This document shows positions 1 to 9,132 of a stretch of 64,000 bases of DNA, piece after piece. How positions within the stretch are numbered: position 1 is the stretch's first letter; the number at the start of each line of letters is the position of its first letter. The position numbers and the translations under genes are program-made. A model generated the notes under the pieces. It saw nothing but the letters and a program-made list of their open reading frames with translations. It searched no databases and was not told the origin of the DNA. Source of the stretch: UBA4923 sp964486135 (GTDB taxonomy: Bacteria; Bacillota; Clostridia; Saccharofermentanales; DTU023). Location: positions 1 to 64,000 of the forward strand of contig CAZAKT010000004.1 of NCBI GenBank assembly GCA_964486135.1, written 5' to 3'.

Positions 1-39
1 CTTCCGTCCCTTATTAACCAACTGGTTGAACGTAGGCAT
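1..39 (-). CDS. rpsL: 30S ribosomal protein S12, N-terminal fragment (cut by window edge)
   Basis: Reading the minus strand from 39 gives MPTFNQLVNKGRK, the near-universal opening of ribosomal protein S12, which sits in the decoding centre of the 30S subunit. A strong ribosome binding site (AAAGGAGG) lies just upstream of the ATG at 37-39. Only 13 codons are inside the window. The family context suggests an rpsL-rpsG-fus-tuf cluster continuing beyond the left edge, which is not visible here. Confidence 0.9.
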   Translation of the reverse strand, partial: MPTFNQLVNKGRK

Positions 40-104
40 CAACACTCCTCCTTTCGTAATATTTTGCTCAAAAAGTTACCCGCAATGCGGGCGACCGAGA
101 AATG

Positions 105-133
105 ATAATAACAGTATTATCGGATCTTGTCCA
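105..133 (-). promoter_or_regulatory. Candidate sigma-A promoter of rpsL
   Basis: On the minus strand a -35 box TGGACA (128-133) is separated by 17 bp from a -10 box TATTAT (105-110). The leader to the rpsL ATG would be about 60 nt. The -10 region lies in a perfect 7-bp inverted repeat (GATAATA at 104-110, TATTATC at 115-121). Confidence 0.55.
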
Positions 134-196
134 GTACCAGACGCACGTAAGGGCGGCAATTCGGCCTCAGGAGGAAGCAGCAGGCAGGGGGGGATT

Positions 197-1951
197 CTAA
201 AAATCCTCGAATTGACTCCGGTACAAAAAGGCGTATTCGCCATCTTTTTCGAGCAATTCCTCGTGGCTTCCCCGCTCAGCGATACCCCGGTCTGAGAGGA
301 CAAGGATTTCATCGGCCTTTCGTATGGTTGAGAGGCGGTGCGCAATGACCAGGGTTGTCCTGTCACGTGAAAGGTCGTCAAGCGCCAGCTGGATGGCCCG
401 CTCACTGATGTTGTCAAGTGAACTGGTCGCCTCGTCCAGGATCAGGATGGGGGGGTTGCGGAGGAAGGCGCGGGCGATGGAGATGCGTTGGCGCTCCCCA
501 CCAGAAAAACGGACACCGCGTTCGCCGACCAGGGTCTCATAGCCCTCCGGCAAAGCCTCGATGAATTCGTCAATATTGGCCCGCCTGGCGGCCTCCCGGA
601 TCTCTTCCATGGTCGCGTCCCAGTTGCCATAGCAGATATTGTCACGCACTGAACTATTGAAGAGGTAGACCTCCTGCTGAACAACGGCAATATTGTCGCG
701 AAGCGATTCCAGCGTAAAGTCGCGCACGTCCGTCCCATCAATCAGGACCCGGCCCTCGGTCACGTCATAGAAACGGGGGATCAGTGAGCAAATGGTCGTC
801 TTCCCCACTCCGGACGGCCCGACCAGGGCTACCGTCTTACCCGCCTCAACCGTAAAAGACAGTTGGTCGAGAACATTTTCATCCTCATAGGAGAAGCTGA
901 CACGGTCAAAGACAATCTTGCCGGAAAGGACACCCGCCTCCCGGGCTCCCGGCCGGTCGGCGACATCGGGTTCGGTATCAAGCACCTGGATCATCCTCTT
1001 GAAGCCGGTCATGCCCTGCTGGAACTGCTCATTGAACATGATCAGGGTCCGGATGGGGTCAAGGAACATATTGATATAGAGGATATAGGCGATGACATCC
1101 GCTGGGTTGAGTGAGCCGTAAACGATGAAGAGGCCGCCGGCGATCAGGGTGGACAGGTAGAGCATACCCTGCATAAATCGATTGAGGGTGAAATAGCGGC
1201 CCATGACGAAATACATACGCTTCTTCGAATGGTAGAAGGCCTCATTGCCGTGATGGAACTTCTCCATCTCGATGTGCTCACTTGAAAAGGACTGGACTGT
1301 GCGGATCCCCGACAGGCTATCCTGGACAATGGCGTTGACATCCGCTATCTTGCGACGGTTATCCATGAAAACATTGCTCATCTTCACCCGATAGCCAAAG
1401 GTCACGACTATCATGAGCAGGGTGAAGAAAACCAGGATCAGGGTCAGGGGGACATGGATGGTTGCCAGGATGACAAAAGAGCCGACCAGCTTGAAGAAGG
1501 ATATGAAGACATTTTCAGGGCCGTGGTGGGCCAATTCGGTAATGTCGTTCAGGTCGGTAATGAGGCGGGAGACCATCTTGCCCGTACTGGTGGCGTCAAA
1601 GAAGGAAAAGGAGAGCTTTTCCATGTGACCGAACAAGTCCCTTCTCATGTCCGTCTCGATCCGGGCGCCCAGGATATGCCCCCAGGAAGATACGAAGTAA
1701 AGGGCGGCGGCCTCAAGCAGATAGAGGGCGAACATGAGAAGGGCCGTCCTGGTCAGGAGGGGGAGGATCAGGGATTTATCCGCCAGGGTGAAAAGGTCAT
1801 TTATCAGATACCGGATAAGGGAGGGAAAGGCGAGCCCTACCGCGCCTTCTATGGACGCGAAGAAAAGATCGGCGCTGAAAAGTTTAAGATAGGGTTTGTA
1901 ATAGGAGACAAACCGCAGAAGAATAGATTTTTTCCTGTCTGTTTCTTTCAT
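197..1951 (-). CDS. ABC transporter, fused permease/ATPase (MsbA/MDR exporter type)
   Basis: This is a half-size ABC exporter with one transmembrane domain followed by one nucleotide-binding domain, which would act as a dimer in the membrane. The N-terminal ~320 residues contain hydrophobic helices typical of ABC type-1 exporters. Walker A (GPSGVGKTT) is near residue 380, the signature FSGGERQR near 485 and Walker B ILILDEATSSLD near 505, with the H-loop in VIAHRLST. The ATG at 1951 begins MKETDRKK; an in-frame TTG at 1987 adds 12 residues with no better ribosome binding site. The substrate (lipid, drug or peptide) cannot be told from sequence. It lies upstream of rpsL on the same strand and appears to be a single gene. 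Confidence 0.9.
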   Translation of the reverse strand: MKETDRKKSILLRFVSYYKPYLKLFSADLFFASIEGAVGLAFPSLIRYLINDLFTLADKSLILPLLTRTALLMFALYLLEAAALYFVSSWGHILGARIETDMRRDLFGHMEKLSFSFFDATSTGKMVSRLITDLNDITELAHHGPENVFISFFKLVGSFVILATIHVPLTLILVFFTLLMIVVTFGYRVKMSNVFMDNRRKIADVNAIVQDSLSGIRTVQSFSSEHIEMEKFHHGNEAFYHSKKRMYFVMGRYFTLNRFMQGMLYLSTLIAGGLFIVYGSLNPADVIAYILYINMFLDPIRTLIMFNEQFQQGMTGFKRMIQVLDTEPDVADRPGAREAGVLSGKIVFDRVSFSYEDENVLDQLSFTVEAGKTVALVGPSGVGKTTICSLIPRFYDVTEGRVLIDGTDVRDFTLESLRDNIAVVQQEVYLFNSSVRDNICYGNWDATMEEIREAARRANIDEFIEALPEGYETLVGERGVRFSGGERQRISIARAFLRNPPILILDEATSSLDNISERAIQLALDDLSRDRTTLVIAHRLSTIRKADEILVLSDRGIAERGSHEELLEKDGEYAFLYRSQFEDF

Positions 1952-2120
1952 ATTTTGAAGGGCCCGTCCTGGACCGCCTTTCTTCAACTATTTGTTCACA
2001 CCAGCCAATTTATCATATCAGGAAATTTCTTATGGCAGTGCTTACAGGGAAGTCCCAAAAGAGTTAGACTGGTGATGACTGGCGGACCCTGACCGCCGGA
2101 TGGATTCTGGAGGTAAGGCC

Positions 2121-2783
2121 ATGGACATTATAGGGATTCTGCGGGCAACCGACCACACACTTTTAAGACCTGATGCCGGCTGGAAGGAAATCGAGACCCT
2201 GCTGAAAGAAGGTATTGACTATGGTTGCGCCTCTTGTTGCATCCCACCTTCCTTTGTCTACGAAGCGGTCTGCTTCCTTGACGGCAAGCTCCCCATTTGC
2301 ACTGTCGTCGGCTTTCCCAACGGCTACAATACGACCGGCTCCAAGCTCTTCGAGACTGAGGACGCGCTTGAAAACGGGGCCGCCGAAATCGATATGGTCA
2401 TCAATCTTGGCTGGGTGAAGGACGGGCTCTGGGAATTCATCGAGGACGAGATCGAACAAATCCGTGACCTTTGCGACGAGGCCATCCTGAAGGTCATTGT
2501 GGAGACCTCTGAGCTCACCGATCAGGAAAAGATCCATCTATGCGGGATTGTGACAGCCTGCGACGCCGATTTCATCAAGACCTCGACCGGCTTCGGGTCC
2601 GGCGGCGCGACGGCGGAGGACATCAGCCTTTTGAAGGCCCATATCGGTCCCAAGGTCGGCATCAAGGCATCCGGCGGCATCCGGACATTGGAGGACGCGG
2701 ACCGTCTCATGAAGCTGGGTGCCAGCCGCCTGGGCGCCTCCAGCCTGGTAAAACTGGCCCGCCAACAACTCGGACAGGCTTGA
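2121..2783 (+). CDS. deoC: Deoxyribose-phosphate aldolase
   Basis: DeoC cleaves 2-deoxy-D-ribose 5-phosphate to glyceraldehyde 3-phosphate and acetaldehyde in deoxynucleoside breakdown. The 220-residue protein is a complete class I aldolase barrel. The Schiff-base lysine is K153 in FIKTSTGF, the second active-site lysine is K182 in GIKASGGIR, and the EIDMVIN motif near residue 90 carries the conserved Asp. The ATG at 2121 follows TGGAGGT at good spacing and is preferred to the ATG at 2100, which lies before that ribosome binding site. It is a single gene whose 3' end abuts the convergent oxidoreductase gene; no other nucleoside-catabolism genes are nearby. Confidence 0.95.
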   Translation: MDIIGILRATDHTLLRPDAGWKEIETLLKEGIDYGCASCCIPPSFVYEAVCFLDGKLPICTVVGFPNGYNTTGSKLFETEDALENGAAEIDMVINLGWVKDGLWEFIEDEIEQIRDLCDEAILKVIVETSELTDQEKIHLCGIVTACDADFIKTSTGFGSGGATAEDISLLKAHIGPKVGIKASGGIRTLEDADRLMKLGASRLGASSLVKLARQQLGQA

Positions 2784-3923
2784 TCAGTCGAAAAATCCGA
2801 CCATATCGCTTAATTTAAAATCTGTCGGCGGATAGGACACTGTCCTCCCGGCCCTGCCCGCCTGCAAAATTGCCAGGGCCTGGTTGAGCGCGTCCAGGCC
2901 CGCCTCGCCCGGCGCCAGGGGAGGCCTCCCCTCCGCGAGCGCGTCCAGCAGATCACCGTAGAGGAAGGTATAGGGATTGGGAAGCTGTCTTAAAACACTC
3001 CAGCCCTCGCGTGCCCGATGGCGGCGGACAGCCTTGAGGAGGAGCCTGCGGCCATATTCCTTGCCTTGATCATCCCGGACACTGACCGAGGAGTTCCCGC
3101 CGGCGAAGGAGGCGCGGACCGTACCCTTCTCACAGCGCAGAAAGAAACTTGCCTCCTGCCAGCCGGGATCGGTGTTGGTCGTCCCCTCAATCAGGAGGAG
3201 GCGGTTGCCCTCCAGGAACAGGGTTCCGCTTATCAGGTCAGCCGCCTCCATAGCGTGAGCCTGCCGGGCGAGGACAGCGGTGGCCCCTATGGGTCGGGCC
3301 TCCATCAGCCAGGCCAGGAGGTCCAGGGCATGGATGCTCTGGTTCATAAGGGCGCCCCCCTCGGCCTCCCAGCTCCCAAACCAGGCGGCCTGGTCATAAT
3401 AAGCCTGGTCATGCCCCCATCTGACCGAGACGGATCCGTAGAGGATTTGACCCAGAAGACGGCTTTCAATAAAGGATTTTATTTCCGCGACACCGGGAAT
3501 ATAGCGGTACTTGAAGGCGGTGACCAGGAGGCGGCCCTTTTCCCTGGCGCTGGCAATCAGGTCTTCGGCTTCCGTAACATCCAGTGTCAGGGGTTTTTCC
3601 ACAATAAGGTGGGCGCCGGCTTCAAGCATCCGCCTGCCCAGACCGGCGTGGGTCAGGGGCGGAGTCGCTATAACGGCCAGATCAAAGGACCGGGTCTCAA
3701 GCAGGGTCTCGAGATCCCCCGAGCTGGCCGGGACCGGTAAAGGGGAGGGGCGGGAGCTCAAGACCTTCTCAAGCGCTGACTCATCCCGGTCCACCAGACC
3801 CTCCAGCGTCACATAGCCCCTCTTTTCAAAATAGGCCAGGGCCTTAAGGTGGTCCTGGGCTGCCCGCCCGCAACCAATCAGCAGGACCCGCAGGGGTGGG
3901 CCTGTTTTCCGTCTTTTCTCCAT
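2784..3923 (-). CDS. Gfo/Idh/MocA family NAD(P)-dependent oxidoreductase
   Basis: The N-terminus carries a Rossmann nucleotide-binding motif (LLIGCGRAA) and the family's VEKPLTL motif, whose lysine contacts cofactor and substrate. A C-terminal substrate domain follows, making about 379 residues, normal for the family. Members oxidise or reduce sugars, inositols or related polyols. The ATG at 3923 has AGGGGGA upstream and is preferred to an upstream in-frame start that lies inside the preceding gene. It starts only 10 bp after the Old Yellow Enzyme gene stops, so the two are probably co-transcribed. The substrate is unknown. Confidence 0.85.
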   Translation of the reverse strand: MEKRRKTGPPLRVLLIGCGRAAQDHLKALAYFEKRGYVTLEGLVDRDESALEKVLSSRPSPLPVPASSGDLETLLETRSFDLAVIATPPLTHAGLGRRMLEAGAHLIVEKPLTLDVTEAEDLIASAREKGRLLVTAFKYRYIPGVAEIKSFIESRLLGQILYGSVSVRWGHDQAYYDQAAWFGSWEAEGGALMNQSIHALDLLAWLMEARPIGATAVLARQAHAMEAADLISGTLFLEGNRLLLIEGTTNTDPGWQEASFFLRCEKGTVRASFAGGNSSVSVRDDQGKEYGRRLLLKAVRRHRAREGWSVLRQLPNPYTFLYGDLLDALAEGRPPLAPGEAGLDALNQALAILQAGRAGRTVSYPPTDFKLSDMVGFFD

Positions 3924-3933
3924 GGTCTTCCCC

Positions 3934-6207
3934 CTAGAGGTAAATACCTGTCCGATAGCCTGCACGGACGGCTTCTGTGATCATGGCCGGCTGGCTGGCA
4001 TCACCGATCATGAGGATCTCCGGCGCGACGTAGGAATCCAGGAGCAAGTGATAAAAATCAGGGCTATGTCGACTCCCAGTCGCGATAACTACAAGGTCGG
4101 CCTCCAATTCGAGGGTTTCCAGACTCTCGAGGATGGGCTTCGCGAGCGGGTTGGGCACATTATGGGGTAGGAGGGGCGTCCAGGTATTGTAGGGGTCGGG
4201 AACGGTGGGTGAGTTATTCCTCTCAAGGCTGACAGAAGCCTGACCCACAGCCAGGAGGCGGGTACAATTCATTAGCTTGACCCCCGCCTTTTCGAGTTCA
4301 TGGATCAGGTGGCCGCGATTAGCCGTACAAATGCCGTCCATGAAAAAGGGGAGACTCTCGACCAGGGTGACCTGGAGACCGCGTTCAGCCGCCAACATGA
4401 AGGCCAGCTCGGATCCGACAAGACCACCCCCGATCAGGACTGCCTTTTCTTTGCCATCAGCAAGACCCGGGTCGGACAAGAGGGTCCGGGCGGTAACAGC
4501 CTGATCGATGCCTTCCAGGGGAGGCAGGTATTCCCGGCTGCCCGTGGCACAGACAATGCTGTCATATTTCCCCTCGATCAGCATCTGCAGGGTCGCCTCC
4601 GTTGAGAAATTTACGGAAAAATACGGATTCTCCCGTCTTTCCCTGGCCAGGGTCCTCTCCATCCATTCGAGGTAGTTGCGGAGGTCCCGCTTGAAGGCGG
4701 GGACAGCCGCCAAACGGACCAGACCCCCGACGCCGGGCTGCTGGTCAATCAGGCGGACCTCATGGCCCCGGGCCAGTGCCGCCATAGCACACTCAAAACC
4801 AGCGGGTCCGGCCCCGACAATGGCGATTTTTTTCTTGACTGGAGCCTCCTTGATCTCCCGGGGCAGGCTTGCCTCAAAGGAGGTCCGCGGATTTACGGCG
4901 CACATGGGATGGCCGCCTTCGATAAATTCCTTGATACAGGCTTCCTGGCAGCCGATACAGGGTCGGATATCAGCTACCCGGCCAGCGTAGGCCTTGTTGG
5001 GCCACTGGGGGTCCGCCAGCAAGGGCCGGCCCAGCATGACCAGATCACACATATCCTCGGCCAGGGCTCTTTCAGCCAAATCAGGATAGCCCAGTTTCCC
5101 CACGCCGGCGACCGGGACGGCCAGGCCTTTATTGGACAGGACCCCCTGTTCAGCGAAATGTTGCTTGACCAGCCGGGCAGCCTCCAGAAAAAGACCGGGT
5201 TTCATGCTGGCAGGCGGATGGGGCAGCCACCAGTTATCGTAGCAACCCAGGTCCACATCAAAGGCGTCGACTCCCGCCTTGACCAGGTTTTCCATATAAA
5301 TGAGCGTTTCTTCGATCCTGCGCTCTTGCCTGAACTTCCTAAGGGATTTCACCGTGTCCATCCGGTCCCCATAGCTGGCCCTGAGGGCCAGGGACAGGTC
5401 GATCCGATACATGATCGGATAATCCGGGCCCGTCCGCTTCCTGATCTCGGAAACAAGATCCAGTCCGAAGGCCTGCCAGTCGGCATAAGGGCCCAGTTTC
5501 CGCCGGTTGAAGGCCCGGTTTGTCATCTGCTCAAGCAGGTAGCCCTCGTGTCCGTGCAGGTAAACGCCGTCAAGGGTAGCCGTTTTGGCATCGGCCGCGG
5601 CCTGGCCAAAATTCTTGATGATTTTTTTCAGTTTTCCGTCCGACAGGCGGAGGCAGGGCAGGCCCGGCAGATAGTAGTTGGGGTTGAAGGAGGATGAGAC
5701 CGGGAACTTGTGCTGGTTGACCAGGCATTGGGGATTTCCAACCCGGCCAAGACCTGCTGAAAGCTGAATGAAGAAGGGGGTCCCTGCCGCGTGGACCAGA
5801 TGGGCGAGATCCCGCCAGCCGGAAAAATGAGTCCGGCTTCCCACTATTTTGGGGAAATAGGTCAGCTTGCCCGGTTCAGTCAGGGAGGGGTCGATACCGA
5901 ATGAAACGGGCACCAGACCGGAGGTAATGAGACCGACACCGCCGCGGGCCCTTTCCTCAAAGTAGGCCAGCATGGCCTGATTGGGGCGGCCGGTTTCTTC
6001 GGCGAGTGAGATGTTGCCCATGGGGGCCATGACCAGCCTGTTTTTCAAGGTGACGCTATTTATGGTCAGGGGCGAGAAAATAGTCTTATAGGGGTAGAGC
6101 AACTGGGTCATCCGGCCCGATGCTTCCTTTTCCGGGTCGAGAAACCAGTCACCGGAGTCCGAAAGCCATTCAGTTACCAGCCCTTCCGGGTAGCGCGTCT
6201 CTGACAT
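3934..6207 (-). CDS. NADH:flavin oxidoreductase / 2,4-dienoyl-CoA reductase-like (Old Yellow Enzyme family)
   Basis: The first ~370 residues form an FMN-binding Old Yellow Enzyme barrel (early motif KNRLVMAPMGN). Four cysteines at 417, 420, 424 and 436 follow in the C-x2-C-x3-C-x11-C pattern that binds the [4Fe-4S] cluster of FadH and BaiCD-type reductases. A C-terminal FAD/NAD(P) domain has the dinucleotide motif AIVGAGPAGFECA and a second one at VLIGGGLVGSELA. Such enzymes pass electrons from NAD(P)H through FAD, the cluster and FMN to an enone or enoyl-CoA. The ATG at 6207 has GGAGGT upstream. At 757 residues it is somewhat longer than the usual ~640-670, with an N-terminal extension. The natural substrate is not predictable. 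Confidence 0.88.
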   Translation of the reverse strand: MSETRYPEGLVTEWLSDSGDWFLDPEKEASGRMTQLLYPYKTIFSPLTINSVTLKNRLVMAPMGNISLAEETGRPNQAMLAYFEERARGGVGLITSGLVPVSFGIDPSLTEPGKLTYFPKIVGSRTHFSGWRDLAHLVHAAGTPFFIQLSAGLGRVGNPQCLVNQHKFPVSSSFNPNYYLPGLPCLRLSDGKLKKIIKNFGQAAADAKTATLDGVYLHGHEGYLLEQMTNRAFNRRKLGPYADWQAFGLDLVSEIRKRTGPDYPIMYRIDLSLALRASYGDRMDTVKSLRKFRQERRIEETLIYMENLVKAGVDAFDVDLGCYDNWWLPHPPASMKPGLFLEAARLVKQHFAEQGVLSNKGLAVPVAGVGKLGYPDLAERALAEDMCDLVMLGRPLLADPQWPNKAYAGRVADIRPCIGCQEACIKEFIEGGHPMCAVNPRTSFEASLPREIKEAPVKKKIAIVGAGPAGFECAMAALARGHEVRLIDQQPGVGGLVRLAAVPAFKRDLRNYLEWMERTLARERRENPYFSVNFSTEATLQMLIEGKYDSIVCATGSREYLPPLEGIDQAVTARTLLSDPGLADGKEKAVLIGGGLVGSELAFMLAAERGLQVTLVESLPFFMDGICTANRGHLIHELEKAGVKLMNCTRLLAVGQASVSLERNNSPTVPDPYNTWTPLLPHNVPNPLAKPILESLETLELEADLVVIATGSRHSPDFYHLLLDSYVAPEILMIGDASQPAMITEAVRAGYRTGIYL

Positions 6208-6316
6208 CTTGCCAATACCTCCATTCCCCCTGCTCTTGAAAATCATACCACGTCTCCCCGATTTCCCGCAGGAGATGCCTGGAGGCTGACGACGCCGGAT
6301 CAGCAGGTTTTTTCAA

Positions 6317-6345
6317 TTGTTACTTCATCCAAATACTGATAGGAT
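6317..6345 (+). promoter_or_regulatory. Candidate promoter of glutamate dehydrogenase
   Basis: A -35 box TTGTTA (6317-6322), a 17-bp spacer and a -10 box TAGGAT (6340-6345) precede the gene, giving a leader of about 40 nt to the ATG at 6390. Confidence 0.45.
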
Positions 6346-6389
6346 ACAGGCAGTTGAAGTACTTAGAAAGATCTGTGGAGGGGCACATC

Positions 6390-7676
6390 ATGGCAGACAA
6401 AGATTTCAATGCGTACACTATGGCACAGGAGCAATTCGACCGCATCGCCGATGATCTTGATCTCAAACCCGCGGTCAGGGAACTTCTTCGGACCCCCCTT
6501 AGGGAATACCACTTCTCCATTCCCATCAAGATGGATGACGGGAGCCACCAGGTCTTCCGCGGATTCCGGATCCAGCACAACGATGCCCGTGGTCCCTGCA
6601 AGGGAGGCATCCGCTTCCACCCCAATGAAACGGCCGATACCGTCCGCGGCCTGAGCCTTTGGATGACCTGGAAATGCGCCGTCGCCAATATTCCTCTTGG
6701 CGGTGGCAAGGGGGGTGTCATCTGTGATCCCTACAAGCTGTCCCCCCGCGAACAGGAGGCCATCTGCCGGGGCTATATCCGCCAGATCCACCAGGTCGTC
6801 AGCCCTACCCGTGATGTACCGGCGCCTGATGTCATGACAAATGCCCAGCATATGCTTTGGATGCTTGACGAGTACGAGACGATCGTCGGGGAGAAGATGC
6901 CGGGCGTCATTACGGGCAAGCCCGTCTCCATGGGCGGTTCCCTTGGCCGTACTGAGGCCACAGGCTACGGCGTCATCTATGTCCTTCGCGAATTGCTGCA
7001 GGACAGGGCAATTGACCTTGCGGGCACCCGGGCCGCTGTCCAGGGTTTCGGCAAGGTAGCCCAGTACGCCATCGAGCTCTATACGGAACTGGGCGGCAGG
7101 GTCACCTGTGTCTCCTGCTGGTGCCAGACCAATAAGTGCGCCTTCTCCTTCCGGAGAGCAGAGGGGATCAATCTGGCGGAACTCCAGGCCATGACCGACG
7201 AATACGGAAGCATTGACAGGGTCAAGGCGGAGGCAGCGGGCTATGAGGTGCTGGAAGGCGGCGAATGGTTGAAGCAGGATGTGGACCTTCTTATCCCCGC
7301 GGCCCTTGAGAACCAGATCACGGCTGCCAACGCCGGAGAGATCAAGCCCTCTGTGAAAATAATCGTGGAAGGGGCCAACGGACCTACCAGCCCGGAGGCC
7401 GATCAAATCCTCAACGAGCGTGGCGTCACCATCATCCCGGATTTTCTTGCCAATGCCGGCGGCGTGACCTGCTCCTACTTTGAGCAGGTCCAGAACAATA
7501 TGAACTACTACTGGCCAAAAGAGGAAGTCCTTGAAAAACTGGACGCCAAAATGACCGATGCCTTCCACGGCGTCTTGAAGCTGTCGAAGGAAAAAGCGGT
7601 CCCCTTGCGTGACGCGGCCTATATGATCGCGATCGCCCGGGTCGCGGAAGCCTGCCATCTACGGGGCTGGGTATAG
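6390..7676 (+). CDS. Glutamate dehydrogenase (Glu/Leu/Phe/Val dehydrogenase family)
   Basis: This enzyme reversibly deaminates glutamate to 2-oxoglutarate and ammonium. Family residues are visible: GPCKGGIRFHP with K71, the WKCAV lysine at 95, GGGKGGV with catalytic K107, and DVPAPDV with catalytic D142. A C-terminal Rossmann domain contains VQGFGKVAQYA. Length is 428 residues, typical of hexameric bacterial GDH. The ATG at 6390 has GGAGGGG upstream. NAD versus NADP preference is not safely read. A cysteine pair (SCWCQTNKC, near residue 255) in the cofactor domain looks unusual. The gene has its own promoter and terminator. In an amino-acid fermenter it would collect amino groups from transaminases such as the ilvE product. 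Confidence 0.93.
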   Translation: MADKDFNAYTMAQEQFDRIADDLDLKPAVRELLRTPLREYHFSIPIKMDDGSHQVFRGFRIQHNDARGPCKGGIRFHPNETADTVRGLSLWMTWKCAVANIPLGGGKGGVICDPYKLSPREQEAICRGYIRQIHQVVSPTRDVPAPDVMTNAQHMLWMLDEYETIVGEKMPGVITGKPVSMGGSLGRTEATGYGVIYVLRELLQDRAIDLAGTRAAVQGFGKVAQYAIELYTELGGRVTCVSCWCQTNKCAFSFRRAEGINLAELQAMTDEYGSIDRVKAEAAGYEVLEGGEWLKQDVDLLIPAALENQITAANAGEIKPSVKIIVEGANGPTSPEADQILNERGVTIIPDFLANAGGVTCSYFEQVQNNMNYYWPKEEVLEKLDAKMTDAFHGVLKLSKEKAVPLRDAAYMIAIARVAEACHLRGWV

Positions 7677-7711
7677 GCTCCGGACAATCCGGTAACTGAA
7701 GAGATCGAGGG

Positions 7712-7739
7712 GGGCTGTCCGAAGGGACAGCCCTCTTTC
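7712..7739 (+). terminator. Rho-independent terminator after glutamate dehydrogenase
   Basis: A perfect 9-bp stem (GGGCTGTCC / GGACAGCCC) with a GAAG loop is followed by TCTTTC. It overlaps the stop codon of the convergent radical-SAM gene and may serve both directions. Confidence 0.7.
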
Positions 7740-8604
7740 AAGCCCCCTGGATATTACCCAGGACAATATGTTGGAGCGATTCACCGGCGATGTCGCGCAG
7801 GCGATAGAGTTTTTCCAGGGGGGTCGCCGGCGCGTCAAAATGATAGCAGGGGAAATAGCGGGACAGGTGCAGGGGCAGGGCGGGATCAAGCGAGGCAAGG
7901 AATTCGGCCTCCCGCCTCATATCCTCCTCATCATCCGACAGGCCGGGTACGATCAGGCTTGTAATCTCCACGTGAGCGACAGCCTGGGCCAAGCGGATGG
8001 TCCGCAAGGTGACATCGAGGCGGCCGCCCAGTCTCCTGTAGCCCTCCTGGGAAAAGGCCTTCAGATCAATGTTCCAGGCCGTAATAAGTGGCAAGAGCTC
8101 CTGGAGCGGTCCTTCCTCTATCTGTCCATTGGTTACGACCACGGTCTCAAGAGCTTTCTCACGGGCCAGTCTGGATGTGTCCCGGACATACTCATAGCCG
8201 ACCAGGGGCTCATTGTAGGTGAAGGCAATCCCGATATTGCCCCTGGCTTGATAGGCCAGGGCCATTTTGACCAGCTCCTCCGGCGGGACCGCTGTCGTCC
8301 GCTGTGACGCGGTCGCTTCCCGGGCGATTTCATAATTCTGGCAAAAGGGGCAGGCCATGTTGCATCCGTAACTTCCCGCTGACAGGATGGCGCTTCCCGG
8401 ATGAAAAAAGGAAAGGGGCTTTTTTTCGATGGGATCCAGGGCAAGGCTGGTCAAGCGGCCGTAGTTGGCCGCGAGGACAGTGCCGTCCTTAACAGTCCGC
8501 GCCCCACAGTAACCCAGCCCGCCCTCTGGGATAAGGCAATGTCGCCAGCAAACCCCGCAGGTCACCGCTGGACGGGGGTCCTGCTTGTTTCCATCCTTTT
8601 TCAT
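7738..8604 (-). CDS. amrS: AmmeMemoRadiSam system radical SAM enzyme
   Basis: This radical SAM protein has the family's variant cluster motif C-x3-C-x2-C at residues 81, 85 and 88 (CNMACPFC). An extra N-terminal cysteine cluster (CGVCWRHC and GYCG) precedes it, a layout shared with pyruvate-formate-lyase-activase relatives. It is the third gene of a contiguous AmrB-AmrA-AmrS cassette; its ATG overlaps the amrA stop as ATGA, implying translational coupling. The three proteins are known from comparative genomics to travel together, but the reaction and substrate are not established to my knowledge. Length of 288 residues is normal. Confidence 0.88.
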   Translation of the reverse strand: MKKDGNKQDPRPAVTCGVCWRHCLIPEGGLGYCGARTVKDGTVLAANYGRLTSLALDPIEKKPLSFFHPGSAILSAGSYGCNMACPFCQNYEIAREATASQRTTAVPPEELVKMALAYQARGNIGIAFTYNEPLVGYEYVRDTSRLAREKALETVVVTNGQIEEGPLQELLPLITAWNIDLKAFSQEGYRRLGGRLDVTLRTIRLAQAVAHVEITSLIVPGLSDDEEDMRREAEFLASLDPALPLHLSRYFPCYHFDAPATPLEKLYRLRDIAGESLQHIVLGNIQGA

Positions 8605-9122
8605 TCCGTCTCCTTGTAGCGGGTCACCTCGAACCGCTCGAGCCCGTAGGCTTCATCAGGATGGATGCCTGCCTTCCCAAGCGCGATCGACAGCTGTTGG
8701 GCCACCGTATCGATGCCTTCCAACTTCGGCAGGAGCAGGCCTCGTCTGCTGCCGGCACTTACGATAACCCCATAGCGGTCCGGATCAAGTTCCCGGGGAG
8801 AGGTGATGGCTTCAGCGGGGGCAAGCAGATCCACGCTGAGGGTGATCTTGTCCAGCTCTCCCCGCGTGACCGGGGGGAATCGGGGATCCTCTGTGGCGGA
8901 AGCCACTGCATTGTGGATAATCTCCTCCGCCAGGGATTTTTGGACAGGTCTGATGGTTCCGATACAGCCCCGTAGCTGGCCGGCCTTATAGAGGGTGACG
9001 AAGGCAGCGGCCCGGGCAGAGACAAGTTCCGCCGGCAGGTCGGGGGACGGATCCAGGATCTTTCCCTCACGGAGGTAATGATCGATGGCCAGGCGTGCCA
9101 GCCTGACATAGGGGTTTTGCAT
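8601..9122 (-). CDS. amrA: AmmeMemoRadiSam system protein A (AMMECR1 domain)
   Basis: The 173-residue product is a single AMMECR1-type domain with the family signature LRGCIGTIRP. It starts at the ATG at 9122, with AAGGAGG upstream; the longer frame runs back through the preceding gene and is not coding there. Human AMMECR1 is linked to a contiguous-gene syndrome, but the bacterial function is unknown. It sits between the Memo-like and radical SAM genes, with 10 bp and -4 bp spacing, so all three should be translated from one message. Confidence 0.88.
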   Translation of the reverse strand: MQNPYVRLARLAIDHYLREGKILDPSPDLPAELVSARAAAFVTLYKAGQLRGCIGTIRPVQKSLAEEIIHNAVASATEDPRFPPVTRGELDKITLSVDLLAPAEAITSPRELDPDRYGVIVSAGSRRGLLLPKLEGIDTVAQQLSIALGKAGIHPDEAYGLERFEVTRYKETE

Positions 9123-9132
9123 GGAGGCCTCC

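Noticed and set aside
4762..5697. 311-codon plus-strand frame over the Old Yellow Enzyme gene
   Set aside because: Shadow of a strongly supported minus-strand enzyme gene with intact cluster cysteines; no ribosome binding site.
6363..7658. 431-codon open frame antisense to glutamate dehydrogenase
   Set aside because: The plus strand encodes an unmistakable dehydrogenase with all catalytic motifs. The antisense frame has no recognisable domain and only mirrors GC-rich codon bias.
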